This document shows, piece by piece, positions 31,644-44,017 of a stretch of DNA of 64,000 bases. The number at the start of each line of letters is the position of its first letter. Position 1 is the stretch's first letter. The notes beneath the pieces are model-generated. The model saw only the letters and a list, made by a program, of their open reading frames with translations, had not been told where the DNA came from and made no database searches. The DNA lies in NCBI GenBank assembly GCA_023525975.1, contig CM042034.1, forward strand, positions 62,927,279-62,991,278. The letters run 5' to 3'. The position numbers and the translations under genes are program-made. This stretch comes from Smallanthus sonchifolius. Lineage: Eukaryota; Streptophyta; Magnoliopsida; Asterales; Asteraceae.

Positions 31644-32437
31644 TGTGTAATAAGTGTGGGAATGAACATATGGGTGAGTGCAGACTGGGATCCAATCTAT
31701 GCTTCAGGTGTGGCAAGACTGGACACTACTCACGTGAATGTCCCCAGCTCTTCAAATGCAACAACTGTGGGGAGAGTGGTCATATGAGCCGGGAATGCAC
31801 CAAGCCCAGGATGGGTGAAGCCGGGAAGGGGAAAGGCCCGGAGAAGAAAGAAGAGAGGCCCCGAGCAAAGACTCGTGCGTACGCGCTGACACAAGACCAA
31901 GCCAGGGTGGACCCCGATGTGGCGTCAGGTACGTTCATCCTTGACAAAACTTTTGTTTATGTGTTATTTGATTCAGGTGCTAGTAAGAGTTTTATATCTG
32001 CGACTTTTTGTAAACGAGTGAAGTACACTGTTAGTAAGCTAGAAAGGGCCTTTAGCGTAGAAACCGCTGAGGGTAGAACTGCGAGAGTGACCGATGTAGT
32101 TGACAACTCCACGATAAAAATAGAAGGTCATAGGTTCCCTGTCAGATTGTTTGTTATGGATTTGGGAGGGTTTGATGTCGTGTTGGGTATGGATTGGTTA
32201 ACTGCCAACGAAGCACAAATCATATGTAAACAAAAGGTAATCCGACTCAAGGCTCTGGATGGTAGCAAAGTCGAGGTCTTTGGAGATCGTGACGCCCCGA
32301 TGCCAAACGTCATCTCGATGATTAAGGCAACAAATTACTTGAGGCGCGGATGCGAGGCTTATTTGGTGTACGTAATTGATAAGTGTAAGGAAGTGAAGGA
32401 ACTAGACGACGTACCCATGGTATGCGAGTACCCGTAG
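31592..32437 (+). pseudogene. Gag zinc knuckles and aspartic protease of the Tekay-like element
   Basis: Three Cys/His modules: an irregular CNKCGNEHMGEC, then the canonical CFRCGKTGHYSREC and CNNCGESGHMSREC. The protease follows, with active site VLFDSGASKSFIS and flap/partner segment VVLGMDWL. The frame ends at a stop (TAG, 32435-32437) just before the RT domain. The frame after the stop is the same, so this is a point mutation rather than a shift. Confidence 0.9.
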
Positions 32438-33436
32438 GTGTTTCCAGAGGATTTGCCTGGGATACCACCTGACAGAGAGATTGAATTTCGAATCGACTTA
32501 GTACCAGATGCCCAGCATGTGGCTAAGGCTCCATATCGATTAGCACCAGTGGAGATGAAAGAACATATGGCCCAATTAGATGAACTACTTGAGAAGGGAT
32601 TTATACAACTGAGCATCTCGCCTTGGGGTGCTCCGGTGTTGTTTGTGAAGAAGAAGGATGGTTTGATGAGAATGTGTATAGATTATCGCGAGTTGAACAA
32701 ACGAACGGTGAAGAACAAGTACCCTTTACCAAGGATCGACGACTTGTTCGATCAATTGCAAGGCGCAAGTTGGTTCTCAAAAATCGACCTTCGATCCGGG
32801 TACCACCAGTTGAAGGTGAGGGAAGAAGACATACCGAAAACTGCATTTCGCACGCGTTATGGACATTTCGAGTTCCGCGTAATGTCTTTCGGATTGAAGA
32901 ACGCCCCCGCAGCGTTCATGGATTTGATGAATAGGGTATGTCGACCGATGCTGGACCGATCGGTAATTGTGTTCATCAATGATATCCTCATCTACTCCAA
33001 GAATGAGGGTGATCACGCATGTCACTTAAAGGAGGTGTTGGAGGCTTTGAAGAAGGAAAGGTTGTATGCTAAGTTCTCCAAAAGCGCGTTCTGGCTTAGG
33101 GAAGTCCAATTCCTAGGTCACGTCATTAACCCGAATGGCATTATGGTTGACCCAGCAAAGATAATAACGGTAAGGGAATGGAATATTCCTAAGACGCCAA
33201 CTGAAATCCGCAGTTTCTTGGGATTGGCAGGCTACTATCGAAGATTCATTTAGGATTTCTCGAAAATAGCTTCGTCGTTGACAAAGTTGACTCGGAAGGA
33301 GGTAAAGTACGAATGGGGTTCGAACCAGGATGAGGCGTTTAAGGAATTGAAAGAGAAGCTAACCAAAGCTCCAGTCTTGGCCCTTCCCGAGGGTAATGAA
33401 GACTTGGTGGTATAATCTGACACTTCGGGTCAAGGA
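32438..33436 (+). pseudogene. Reverse transcriptase of the Tekay-like element, catalytic Asp lost
   Basis: Continuous RT from EIEFRIDLVPDAQ through KKKDGLMRMCIDYRELNK, SKIDLRSGYHQL and FGLKNAPAAFMDLMN. The metal-binding motif reads FIND instead of FIDD (codon AAT at 32978-32980), which removes the first of the two adjacent catalytic Asp residues. Stops follow at 33251-33253 (TAG after YYRRFI) and near 33413 (TAA before SDTSGQGLG). RT should copy genomic RNA into DNA; this copy should be inactive. Confidence 0.9.
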
Positions 33437-34480
33437 TTGGGATGCGTGTTGATGCAACACGGAAGAGTGATCGCGTATGCGTCACGGCAGTTGAAGATTC
33501 ACGAAGCTAATTATCCGACTCACGATTTGGAACTTGTTGCTGTCGTATTCGCATTGAAAATCTGGAGGCACTACCTTTACGGGGTGAAGTTTACTATTTA
33601 CTCCGACTACAAAAATTTAAAGTACTTCGAACAAAGGGAACTTAATATGAGGCAGAGACAATGGTTGGAACTATTGAAATATTATGAATGTGAAATCATG
33701 TACCATCCTGGAAAGGCAAACGTGGTGGCTGACACTCTAAGCCGAAAGGATGTGCCTGCTCCTATTAGAGTGAAAGCTTGCCAGTTGGTGGTAACATCAG
33801 ATATGATGAGGGAAATTGAAAGATCTCAAGATGAAGCACTTAAGGAAGAAAACATAAAGAAGGAAAGGATGGTTGGCCAACAGGGCAAGTTGGAATATAA
33901 CACCCTTGGTGTTAGGACACGTTTTGGACGGGTATGGATACCTATGGGTGGCGAGCTTAGAACCAAAATCTTGGAGGAGGCTCATAAGTCTCGGTACTCT
34001 ATCCATCCTGGTACCAATAAAATGTACCAAGATCTGAGGAAGGAATACTGGTGGCCTGGAATGAAACATGAGGTGACAAAGTATGTAAGCAAGTGCTTGA
34101 CTTGCTCGCAAGTAAAGGCCGAATACCAGAAACCGTATGGAAAGATTCAACCACTTGATATACTGGAATGGAAGTGGGAACACATTACCATGCACTTCAT
34201 AACCAAGCTACCTCGCACAGCTAAAGGTCATGACACCATTTGGGTAATTGTGGACCGTTTAACGAAGAGTGTTCATTTCCTACCTATTCGCGAGACGTTC
34301 TCGTCGGATAGATTAGCAGAAGTATTTGTTAACGAAGTAGTAGCATGGCATGGGATGCCTTTGACGATCGTATCCGACCGGGACACACGATTCACATCGA
34401 GGTTCTGGAAAAGATTTCACGAGGCGATGGGCACGAGGCTTAATATCAGCACAGGATACCACCCACAAACGGATTGTTAG
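33437..34480 (+). pseudogene. RNase H and integrase N-half of the Tekay-like element
   Basis: RNase H residues are visible in VIAYASRQL, YSDYKNLKY and GKANVVADTLSRKD. Integrase follows with the HHCC zinc finger (HPGTNKMYQDL...CLTCSQVKAE). The first catalytic Asp, normally in MDFI, is His here (MHFI, codon 34193-34195). The second survives in VSDRD. The frame ends at a stop (TAG, 34478-34480) inside the HPQTD motif that precedes the catalytic Glu, and the Glu codon itself appears changed to Lys. Confidence 0.9.
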
Positions 34481-34501
34481 TCCAAAAGGACCATTCAGAC
34501 A

Positions 34502-35233
34502 TTGGAGGATATGCTTCGTGCTTGTATTATCGATTTTGGCGGCAGTTGGGACAGTCATCTTCCGTTAGCCGAATTCTCCTACAACAATAGTTATCACACG
34601 ACGATAGGCACGCCGCCTTACGAAATGTTGTATGGGAGAAGATGCAGGACCCCGGTTTGTTGGGCTGAGATTGGACAAAAGGAATTAGGAAGTCTTGAAG
34701 TAGTAAGAGAAACATCTGAAAGGTTTGATCAAATCAAAGCACGAATGAAGGCCGCACAAGATCGTCAGAAATCCTATGCGGATAAACGACGGAGGCCTAT
34801 TGAGTTTGATGTTGGGGACAGAGTAATGTTGAAAGTGTCACCATGGAAGGGAATCATACGATTCAGGAAGAGAGGAAAGTTAAGTCCGAGGTTTGTCGGA
34901 CCATTTAGGATAATGGCACGGGTTGGTGAAGTCGCTTATCGGTTAGAGTTGCCTGATGAGTTAAGTGGGATTCATCCTACCTTCCATGTATCACACTTGC
35001 GAAAGTGTTTGGCGGATGAATCGACTCACGTACCACTTACTTACATCGAGGTCGACAACAGTCTTAACTACATCGAAGAACCCGTGGCCATCTTAGACAG
35101 AAAGGAGAAGCGTTTGCGTAATAAGATTATTCGATTGGTTAAAGTCGAATGGAAGCACCGAAAGGGATCGGAATCTACTTGGGAAACGGAGAAGGAAATG
35201 TGGGAGTCATACCCTCATCTATTTGACTTATGA
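34502..35233 (+). pseudogene. Integrase C-terminus and chromodomain-like tail
   Basis: Reads LAEFSYNNSYHTTIGTPPYE and then GDRVMLKVSPWKGIIRFRKR (GPY/F-type module, GPFRIMARVGEVAYRLELP). It ends in IHPTFHVSHLRKCL and a chromodomain-like tail (EEPVAILDRKEKRLRNK...VKVEWKHRKGSESTWE). This tail, which in chromoviruses guides integration to modified chromatin, supports placement in the Tekay/Del clade. It is open to its natural stop. Confidence 0.85.
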
Positions 35234-35270
35234 TAGGTTTCAGGGACGAAACCTATTGTAAGGGTAGACT

Positions 35271-37357
35271 TGTAACATCCCAAAAATAAAACGACAGTTA
35301 TAATAACAGAATAAATGAATGAGGCATGACAGGCCGGGCCGGATGGGCCGGCGGGCTAGAAGGGGCGAGCATAGGGGAGCCTCCCCTATAAATAGCCTAA
35401 GTCACCACCCTTTCTCTCATTTGCAACATCTAGAGAGAGAAACCATAGAGATAGAAAGTTAGCTGATCGACCCGAGATTTCAGCCAAGAGTTGCTCCATA
35501 GCTTGTGAGAAGAACCTCCAGATCAGAAGCTCGATACAGGTAACGATCTAGCCTAGATCTGAGTTTTTGTTCGTTTTGGGGTTTTTCGGGTTTTGGATGA
35601 AAAGGTAACGTTTTTACGGATGAATCTGAAAGAAAAACATAGAATTGAGTTCCTTAATGAAAAGCAAACGTTTTGAATGTAAACAAGTTCAGGAGCTTGA
35701 CGTGATCAGACCCGAATGCGAAAGCTAGGGTTTTTGCAGTGAAGCAGATCCTGCGTACTTATTAAGTACGCATGAAGAGGATCCAGCGTAAGTACGCACG
35801 AAGAGGGTCCTGCGTACTTATCAAGTACGCATGAAGATGGTCCTGCGTACTTATCAAGTACGCATGAAGCAAAGTTTGCGCACTTATTAAGTACGCAAGA
35901 AGAGGCCCTACGCACTTGCTAAGTGCGCAGGCATCAGGATGTTTAGGTAAAGTCAGTATGTTTAGAAGGTTAAACCGTTAGAGTCGGGATTTGGTCTGAT
36001 GTATATTTAACTAATCAATTCAGATCGGAAGTGACTTTGTGGGACCTTTGTTTAGGACAACCCAGATTAGTTTATCAGGTGAGTTCTAGAAGCCCTCTTT
36101 TGAATGTCTTAATGATGTTTTTGGGCTGGTATGCATACATACGAAACGATGTTTACGAAATGATGCTTATGAAACTATGTTTACGAAATGAAACGATTTG
36201 GAATGAGCGGTTTATGAAAGAAAGTTTTATGAATGGAATGTTTAGGAACGAAATGTTTATATAGAAATGGTTTAAACTGAAGGTAAAGGGTTTTGAAAAT
36301 GAATGAAAAGTTTTATGAAAAGAAAAGAAAGGGCAAAGGTTTTAAAGAAGTCATTACAAATCTAATATGTCGAATGAATGGAATTGATGAATGAAGTCTG
36401 GGAATGTGATTCCCAGCCTTGTGGTAGATTATGGATCGCGAGCCATAGTTGCCATAAGAACAACAGGGGCAGTGTCTTTATGGCCTGTCAATGGTTATGA
36501 TGCTGTACAACTGGTAAGGGAGTAACGACGGTTACTAAGGGGTTAACATGACCCTACGAAGGTTAAATTATGATCCGACGGTGTTATGGCCGTGAGCCAT
36601 AGCCGTCGATGGAAGTTGTCGGCTTATGGACATGGGAGCCATAGGGGCTACTAAATGAGTGTTGTCGGTCCTTGTGCAGTTAAGCCTTGGGGGCAATACA
36701 AAAGGGAATTGACAGAATGTATTGTATTGTCGGTCTTCGTGCAGTTAAGCCTTTTGGGCAATACAATAGGGAATTGACGGAATGTATTGTATTGTCCGTC
36801 TTTGTGCAGTTAAGCCTTTGGGGCAATACAATACTAAATGACAGAATGAATGGTAACACAGATTTGGATATAAATGTATGACTTAAATGAATGTTAAATG
36901 TTTTAAACGAACGATCCGTTCAACGGTGTTTATGATGATGATAAAATGGTTAAATGTTTTTACTGATCAACGAAAGGCCCTGTTTTCTTATACATGATGT
37001 TAAACCCTAATGAGTTTATGAATGATGAACCATTTCTTAAATCGAATGAAAACTTGAACTCACCAGCGTAGCTGAATTTTAGTATGCACATTCAGGTTAA
37101 GGCAGGTTATGAGGATGGACAAGGATGCTTGGCTAGGGAGATGAGTTACCCGACTGATCATGAAGACTGGCATCCCGTTATGATTTAGTTATGATGTATT
37201 TATGTTTTAGAAAATGTTTACGCTTCCGCATATTTAAACAATGTTGACATTATGTTTGAATGAAATTTTTCGTTACGTTATTTGATATTCAAGTTTAATA
37301 ACTGTTTGTGAATGAGTAAATCCAACGAGTGAGGCCTCCCGGGTTTGGGGCCTTACA
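35271..37357 (+). repeat. 3' LTR of Tekay-like element
   Basis: 2087 bp, beginning TGTAACATCCC after AAGGGTAGACT and ending CCTTACA at 37357. TATA box at 35387-35395. Leader intron donor at 35539/35540 and acceptor at 37095 (1556 nt). Its hairpin array (35750-35930) has fewer units than the 5' LTR and one unit lacks its loop, which accounts for most of the length difference. Confidence 0.95.
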
Positions 37358-37412
37358 TTATAGTCTAGTATGCAATCCTAGTTCTCTATAACCAATGTCT
37401 CTTATACCAATC
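37358..37412 (-). mobile_element. Leader and decayed primer site of the older minus-strand Tekay-like element
   Basis: On the minus strand the LTR end GGGGGTGTGACA is followed by GATTGGTATAAGAGACATTGG, a primer site with mutated positions relative to TGGTATCAGAGCC. CTAGGATTGCATACTAGACT follows, shared with 59905-59945. Confidence 0.7.
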
Positions 37413-38109
37413 TGTCACACCCCCAAATTTCACTAACGGAGTTTTACCGTTTGGTGTGTGACAAACCAGGATCTCGGTCATTAGTTACATTAAACGACAC
37501 TATATGGGACATAAATGAAATATCATGAAAGTTCGGAGTTAATGCGGAAGCGTTTAAATAAGAAAATAAATGCGCAAAACAAGCGCGCCCAAGTTTAGTT
37601 TAATAAAACAAGTAAATTGTTTTAAATGTTTGCAAGAGGATGAAATGATAGTAGGACTCCATGCATGTCCTAAGTGTGCAACTTGTGCCTTAGAGATCTG
37701 AGAAACATGTAAGAAAAAGTGTCAACACAAGGCTGGTGAGTTCACAGGTTTGCAATTGAATAAACTGTTTGAGTGTTTGAAGTATCCACACACGTAAGTC
37801 ACACCTATTGCTAGCTAGACAATGTACAAGTTACTCTAAGTTTTCGCAACCGATGCTGATTGTTTGTGTTTGGGTGCCTTCCGCCATTGCTAACATCAAC
37901 AATGACAAGTGTTTAGGAAAACTTACACCCGTTAGACCTCGAATCAAGTTAGCGTGACTAACCCGGGTGGGGTTTGTCAAACCCAGTAGTACTACTCAAA
38001 TTTTCTCGCTATACTCCATATATTAACGGTCCGAGTGTGTAAGGACTTTGCATGTTATGTTTGCACTTAGGTAAACAAGTGGTAATGAAATACTATGTGA
38101 TCCATGTCC

Positions 38110-38300
38110 GTTCATGTGTATGTCTCTCCTCGATGGGAAGACAAGTAAACGGATGTCTGTTCGTATGCATGTTTCTTCCCAACGGGAAACAAGTAAAATA
38201 TTGTTTGTTTGTATGCATGTTTCTTCCCAACGGGAAAACAAATAAAATGATTTTGTGTATATGCATGTTTCTCCACCAATAGGAAAACAAGTAAAAAGGG
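38110..38300. repeat. 48-bp tandem repeat, 4 copies
   Basis: GT-TTCTTCCCAACGGGAAA-type units begin at 38122, 38171, 38219 and 38267 (spacing 48-49). Each contains TTCCCAACGGGAA, a short hairpin, and ends in TATGCAT. It generates spurious open frames on both strands. Confidence 0.9.
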
Positions 38301-39073
38301 GCCATGAAACTCACCTGAGTCTGAGTAGAGCGCAGTAAATAACACCGCTAAAGGACGCAACAGAGGCACAAGAATTTTCCTGTGAACAGTCTATGAATTC
38401 CCTAGAATTACAAGTACAATAGTTAGGGACACGGAGATACTGTGACGACGACCCGGAAGAGTGAACATCGTAAATATACTTGGGATCAATGAGTAGACAA
38501 ACGTGCCATCGGGAATAAGGGATTTTCTTAATATAACAATTAAGATAAATACGTTATATGCCGAACGTATCTAATTACGAATAATATTAATTAATAAATA
38601 TATTCTTGCGTCGGTGTCATTAAGAACGGCCTAGGGAAATAATATAATTTATTATATTATTTTCAAACTTAGTTAAACAACTGAATAAATACATCGTGAC
38701 AAAATAATAACTCTATTATTTTTATTTGAGTATATAAACGTGTGTAAATAATATACATAATTATATTATTTATTAGTTTAAAACGTTTCACAATGCTTAT
38801 AAACGTGGCGAAAATAATATATAAAAATATTATTATTAATTTGAGTTCCGGGTTGAAAATAATATTAATATATTATTTTATACGTAATCGAGGTTTGAAA
38901 ATGCTATATATATATATATATATTATTTTACAATGTGATAATTATAATGGTTTATAAAATCAAACTCGAGTATACGGGTGGTTTCCGGGCAAAAACATTT
39001 TAATATATTAATATAATACGATAACAATTGATTTTATAATTAAAATAGTATAAAAAGTATGGTTTAAAAGAAA

Positions 39074-39155
39074 ACAAGGTGGAGAGACTCGAACCCGAGT
39101 CTCTCCCCCAACAACACAGAGACTTAACCACTCCAGCCCGCTAGGGAATCGCATC
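39074..39155 (-). other. tRNA-like (pol III A/B box) module in LTR intron
   Basis: On the minus strand: AGCGGGCTGGAGTGGTTAAG (A-box region) and, after a spacer, ACTCGGGTTCGAGTCTCTCC (B box GGTTCGAGTC with pairing arms, T-arm-like). It is not a full tRNA; acceptor pairing is poor. Sense orientation with respect to the LTR. Confidence 0.6.
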
Positions 39156-40274
39156 CACAACCGGACTAGAATGGTTTTACCATTTAACACCACAGTGTTC
39201 ATCCCCCCATGTGAGCTGAATAAACCTAGTCCAGGTTCCATCGATTTCGATCACAATTGACCCATGGATCATAGGGCTTTTTTTCATCAAGGTATTGCGA
39301 ATCTTGGGTGAAGTGTAATTGCAAAATCATCATGTTTAGGTTCGTTTAATTTCTGTTTCAAAGAGCCAAAAACCCTAGGTTGAATTTGAAATCAATTCTG
39401 ATAATAAAAGCGTTTGGATTCATAGGGCTTTCAAAGGGTAAAGAATTTCGAATCTAACCATACCAATTAATTAGATTAAGATTGTGTTTAGGTTAGGTTT
39501 CGATTAAACCCGAATCGTATGAACCCTAGATAATTGATCATGTTAAATTCGATGATTTAAGCCCGAATAATCATGGGGCTTTTGTTCTAGAAACTGAAAC
39601 GAAGTTAGGAATGTGTTCAATTACCAGAATGAGGATAAGACTGATGGTGTGCGACTAGAACTCGTCTCGAGTTCGACGGGTTTGGTTCTCCGTGTCTCCG
39701 GCCACTCCTCTGACCAAATATGTGTGTGGAGAACATTCAAAAAGGTTCGTTCGACGTGATTAAGGTGTTTGATTTTGAATTGGTAACCGGAACTAGTCGA
39801 ATTCGGTGATATGATCAAGTGTGTCGACGGTTATTGGTTTAATGCCCCATAATGGAATTAATTTTGAATTAATACTTTGTAATTCCTCCAATGATGGTCG
39901 TTAATGTTGTTAATGCCCAATTCATTTACAAATTTGGATGAATATTGGTTACAATTCGTGAATTTGGATCAAAGATATGTCGAGTTTGACTTTTAAAGGT
40001 CAACAAGAACAGATCCTATTGATTTTGACTTTTAAAAGTCAACAGGAACAAATCCTATTGATTTTGACTTTTGAGAGGTCAACAGGAACAAGATTTCTTA
40101 ATTTTGACTTTGTAAAGTCAACAGAATGAGTTTAGAGTAATTACATAACTAGTCCCTGTAGTTTTAGGTTTGAATATTGTCAGAAACAGTCGCTGGGGTT
40201 TGAAATGAGCTAAATAGGTTAATATTTAACGGAATTTACTAACGGAATTAATCCTAAAAATCTGAATTGTCATA

Positions 40275-40758
40275 TCCGGCTCTTAGCAGAGCTCTAAGGC
40301 CTTCACACCTCTTGATCATGGAATCCTAAAACACTAGAATGAGCTTACTATTTATAGACTCAGAATTTGGTAATGCACGGCCGTACATTGGGATGCACGG
40401 TCGTGCAAAGCACTCATTTCTTGTACGTGAGGGAATCTGGCAGAGCAGGAAAGGACGAGGCCACGTGTCACCCTTTGCACGGCCGTGCAACACGACCGTG
40501 CAATGTCTAATTTTGACTTTATGTTCTATTTTGATTTCTGGGTTGACTCCATGCGTCCGGTTTCGTTCAATTGGCTTCTGAATGCTGATTTTGCCTTGTT
40601 TTTGGGTGTTTTCTTTATGTTTTTGTATGCGAGGGTTAATTATCCTGTTGTAACACAAATAAGTGGATTAAGTATCATATCTTATCATATTCTCTATAAT
40701 TTGTGTTATTTATGGGGATAATTGTGCATGTAAAACATATATAAATGATGGTATATCA
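40275..40758 (-). repeat. U3 fragment of Athila-like 3' LTR
   Basis: On the minus strand it begins TGATATACCATCATTTATA (right edge 40758). It is preceded by the internal-end motif GCTTGAGGACAAG...GGGGTGTTA, familiar from plant Athila/Tat elements. TATA box at 40348-40356. Palindromes lie upstream at 40372-40389, 40392-40409 and 40475-40490. The left end is cut by the older Tekay-like LTR at 40274. The rest of this LTR is probably 26672-27432. Confidence 0.55.
40348..40505 (-). promoter_or_regulatory. LTR core promoter: TATA box plus TGCACGGCCGTGCA palindromes
   Basis: TATAAATAG (minus strand, 40348-40356). Near-palindromes at 40372-40389 and 40392-40409 are 20 bp apart. The perfect 16-bp palindrome TTGCACGGCCGTGCAA is at 40475-40490, followed by a half-site. 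A CACGTG G-box lies at 40462-40467. Confidence 0.55.
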
Positions 40759-42735
40759 TAACACCCCGTATTTAAACTTTTCTTGTCCTCAAGCAAACTC
40801 ATGCATGATTATACCCATAGAATAAAACATTGATCTAAAGCTTTGTCCCAAATGGTTAAACGTATCTTTTAGCAATAATAACTTGATGTCTGCACCTTTC
40901 GAATGTCTCTCCACAATAGGGTAGCAAGCCAAACATACTTGATGGAACTATGATTATGCATAAAATTACAGTCTCACAAATGTTCACTCAACACTCGGGT
41001 TTAATATATGGATAATGTATGTCAAGAAAAACACTCAATGCTATAACTAATGCTTGCATAATCATAGGCTTGTATAGAAATTAAATCTCCATCAATTGAC
41101 ATAAAATATATGCATAAATCAAGAGGGCTTTAAATGGGTTGTAATGATAGGCTTAGGGTTAGGGTAGGAAATATTTGGGAGGAGTGGCTAATTGTTAGAA
41201 ATCTAACTTGGCTTAATGATTAAACGGTGAGCGAGCTTGTTGATAATCTTAGACTAAGGACTCTTTTAAGATCAGACCGTCAAGACAAATTTCTTTCTTC
41301 AAGAATGCAAACTTCTTCTTATTTTGAAGCATTCACTAGTATCAATCCCCCATAGATTTTTCGGTTGTTTCTTCCTAACACATCCATATTTTGATTTGCT
41401 TTGCATACTCCAACTTTTCGAGTAAGTTTGATTTTCTTTTGATGAAATTTTATTCAATAATTTGGGCGAATATGACTTTCTTTTTGTTGCCCCATTTTTT
41501 TCCTTTTTCATTTCCATATTCATCCTTCTCTTGTTGCTAATTTTCATTTGTTGATCATATGATGACGTATGATCCTTTTTGTAGATAGAACTCCTCATAT
41601 CATAGCCAAGTTGACTTCTAACTAAATAGGGAAAAAGGGAAACGGCCCCAAAAACTTGATATTGTTTATGGGTTTGAAATGAGGGTTTAGAAATGAAAAT
41701 GGTTTAGGCTCAAAGGGGTTAACTAGGGGATAATGTTTAGGTAGGTGAAAGAAGATAAGAAGGCTAAAGAAGGTGGGTGAATCCTAATGCCTCAATCATT
41801 TTTATGCATTATTTTAGTCCATGATCTTGAAATGTATGTTTTACACAAGTTCTAACATGCAAAGCAATAATTAGCAAACACTCTATCAAACGAAATAAGC
41901 ATGTAAAATTTGGCAATGGTGTCAAAAACTTGATGTATTATATGATAATGCTCAGATAGGCTCAAATTCTCACTTGAAACGGAAGATAAAGGTTATAAAA
42001 GTAAAAATGTGCATAAACTTATTTCTTTCTTTATGTTGTGCTTACTAATCTTCCCTATTTGTTTCCTTGATTCATTTCAATTGTATTCCAAATTATTGTT
42101 TTTATAAAATCGTTTTATTGAAAATGATATTTTAAGACTTTTAGCTTTTTAGATCATTTATGAAGCTTACAACTTTATAGATTGTTTTTGAAAATGTTTT
42201 AATGACTTCTATGTGTGTTTCAATTCAAAGGATTGAATACTTGTTAATCATGCACTTGTAATACTTGAGACATATTATGTTGCCGATGCTTTGGTGAGTT
42301 TCCTAACACCCTATACTTATAATTTGACAATGTTCTCGTTATACGAAAATATGTTATTTAACAGTTGTCATGGTTAGGAGAAGGGTGAAAGAGAACTGAA
42401 ACTTCCCTGTTAATGCATCACCATCATGCGTATGGTTGATTTCCTCAGCTTGATTAGTATGTGCTCCAAAAACTGTATGTCCCTGTTATGCTGTGCAATG
42501 CTTAAACAATAAAAAGTAAATATTAAACAGAAAACTTAACCTAATATTCGCCAAAAATGGCGGCCGAATAAGTTGGTGGCGATGCCACCCTGTCAACGGT
42601 TACGCCTGTAACTGGTAAAAATGATACGTGTCCAGGTAAACAAACCATCTAACATTGTTCAAAGTCAAGAACCGTAACTACATCAGACAAGAACTACAAA
42701 CATCAAAGATGAAAGATGAAAGATGAAGAGAGTAG

Positions 42736-44017
42736 CTACTGGAAAGGAGGACGCTGCCACTCTGGATGCGGGTCGGAAGGCTGCTGCTGATACTGCTGGT
42801 GGGCATACGGATCATGAGTGTGATTGTAAAAGTCTTGTCGTATGCCATCCATCATGTGTCCCAATTGACCCATGCGGATCATCAAATCCAGCATAGTTGG
42901 ATCAGCAGTGGTGTGATACACATCTAGGCCTTGATATCACAGTCGTCCCCTTGGTACTTCCTCGTCCTCAGACTCTTCAACTTCACCTGTCCAAATGTTC
43001 CCCCGATGCCCCACTAACCGATACACCCCATTGAATTTCTTCATCATATGCATGTTGATCATCACTTGGGTGTCTATAGATTGAATGGGTAGATCCATAT
43101 CTTGGATTTGTCAAAGATTTACAGGGGACAAAACACCTAAGTATTGAGCCAGATGGGTGATGTATGGTCCTCCAAAGATGTGGCTGCTGGAACTGTAGCC
43201 TGTGGCTCGGATAAAGAATTTTGCCAAGCTGTAGGCTAGGTTACAGGGAACTTGATCAATCAGGCAATGGAGATGGAAGAGGTCTCTCACGGTTACTACC
43301 CCGGTGCTATCTTTCCTTCCCCCCCAACAGAAAGGACAATGCATCGATGCAGATAATGGTAGAGAGGGTGTTTGATCCTGGTGCTCTTCTGGGTGTGCGG
43401 GTCAAAGGGTCCTGACCCGATTCTGTTCCAAAATGCCGATGCTTCACCTTCTACAAACTTTGATTTACTTTCAGTGAAGATTGGTTCTGTTCAATCTCTA
43501 TGCCTGTACAATCCCATCTTTACCCCAAATTTTGACAACGTCATTGCATACCATTGTCGAGCCATCCTAAATCTCACACAATCCTGCATCTCCATATTTA
43601 CCACTGTCCTGTCGAACTCAAAAGAAGCAAAGAACTCAAGAGTGAGCTCATAGTATGTTGCTTCCCTAATAGCAAAGAACCTCTGCCAAGGTTTCGTGAT
43701 TAGAGGAACTGCACTATTCAGGAGATTAACAACCTCCAAAGTTGGATAGCAGATGGTTTTATGTATCCCGAAGGTTTGTGTTAGTAAGGTGGCCAGGAGC
43801 TGGTAAGCATGGACCTCGATGGCATCATCGGGGTCAAAGATAATCCATGGGTGTAAGTCTTGTGGTAACTCTGGCATAGGCTGCAGATTGAAAGGTGGTG
43901 GAGGCGATGGTGGAGTTGGTGGCGAGCCACTCATGTGGGCAGACGAAGAAAATCCTATTCGGGACCTCGATCTGGTGTTCTTCTTTTCCGCCCCGCTTGT
44001 CTAGATGATTCGGCCAT
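42736..44017 (-). pseudogene. Athila ORF1-type Gag protein (frameshifted)
   Basis: The likely start MAESSRQAGRKRR (44017) is followed within 25 codons by a stop. A second frame (43491-43934) reads PWQRFFAIREATYYELTLEF, FASFEFD and MARQWYAMTLSKFGVKMGLY, the hallmark of the plant Athila ORF1 family. A third frame (43111-43344) continues with TVRDLFHLHCLIDQVPCNLA and ITHLAQYLGVLSP. A last frame (42736-42921) has a Gln/His/Pro-rich tail. Family members are retrotransposon Gag-like proteins. At least two frameshifts make this copy defective. Confidence 0.7.

Larger units (their letters stand above)
28120..37357 (+). mobile_element. Tekay/Del-like Ty3 retrotransposon, full length but inactivated
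   Basis: Two long LTRs (28120-30310 and 35271-37357) with TG...CA ends enclose an initiator-tRNA-Met-type primer site (30314-30325) and a complete gag-protease-RT-RNase H-integrase-chromodomain order. The 5-bp target duplication TTATA is perfect (28115-28119 and 37358-37362). Total length is 9238 bp. Coding is interrupted by one frameshift and at least four stop codons, and several catalytic residues are changed, so it is not autonomous. It sits inside the leader of an older minus-strand element. Confidence 0.95.
37413..40274 (-). repeat. 5' LTR of the older minus-strand Tekay-like element
   Basis: 2862 bp. On the minus strand it begins TATGACAATTCAG (right edge 40274; the expected TGTGACA has one change) and ends GGGGGTGTGACA. 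It is related along its length to 48266-51039 and 59960-61171. A donor TTCTG/GTAATTG (39625/39624) and an acceptor TGTTTCTCAG (37698) would remove a 1927-nt leader intron. That intron contains a 48-bp tandem repeat and a tRNA-like module. Confidence 0.8.

Noticed and set aside
38023..38369. Overlapping small proteins on both strands with NGKQV or RWEET repeats
   Set aside because: Generated by the 48-bp tandem repeat in an LTR.
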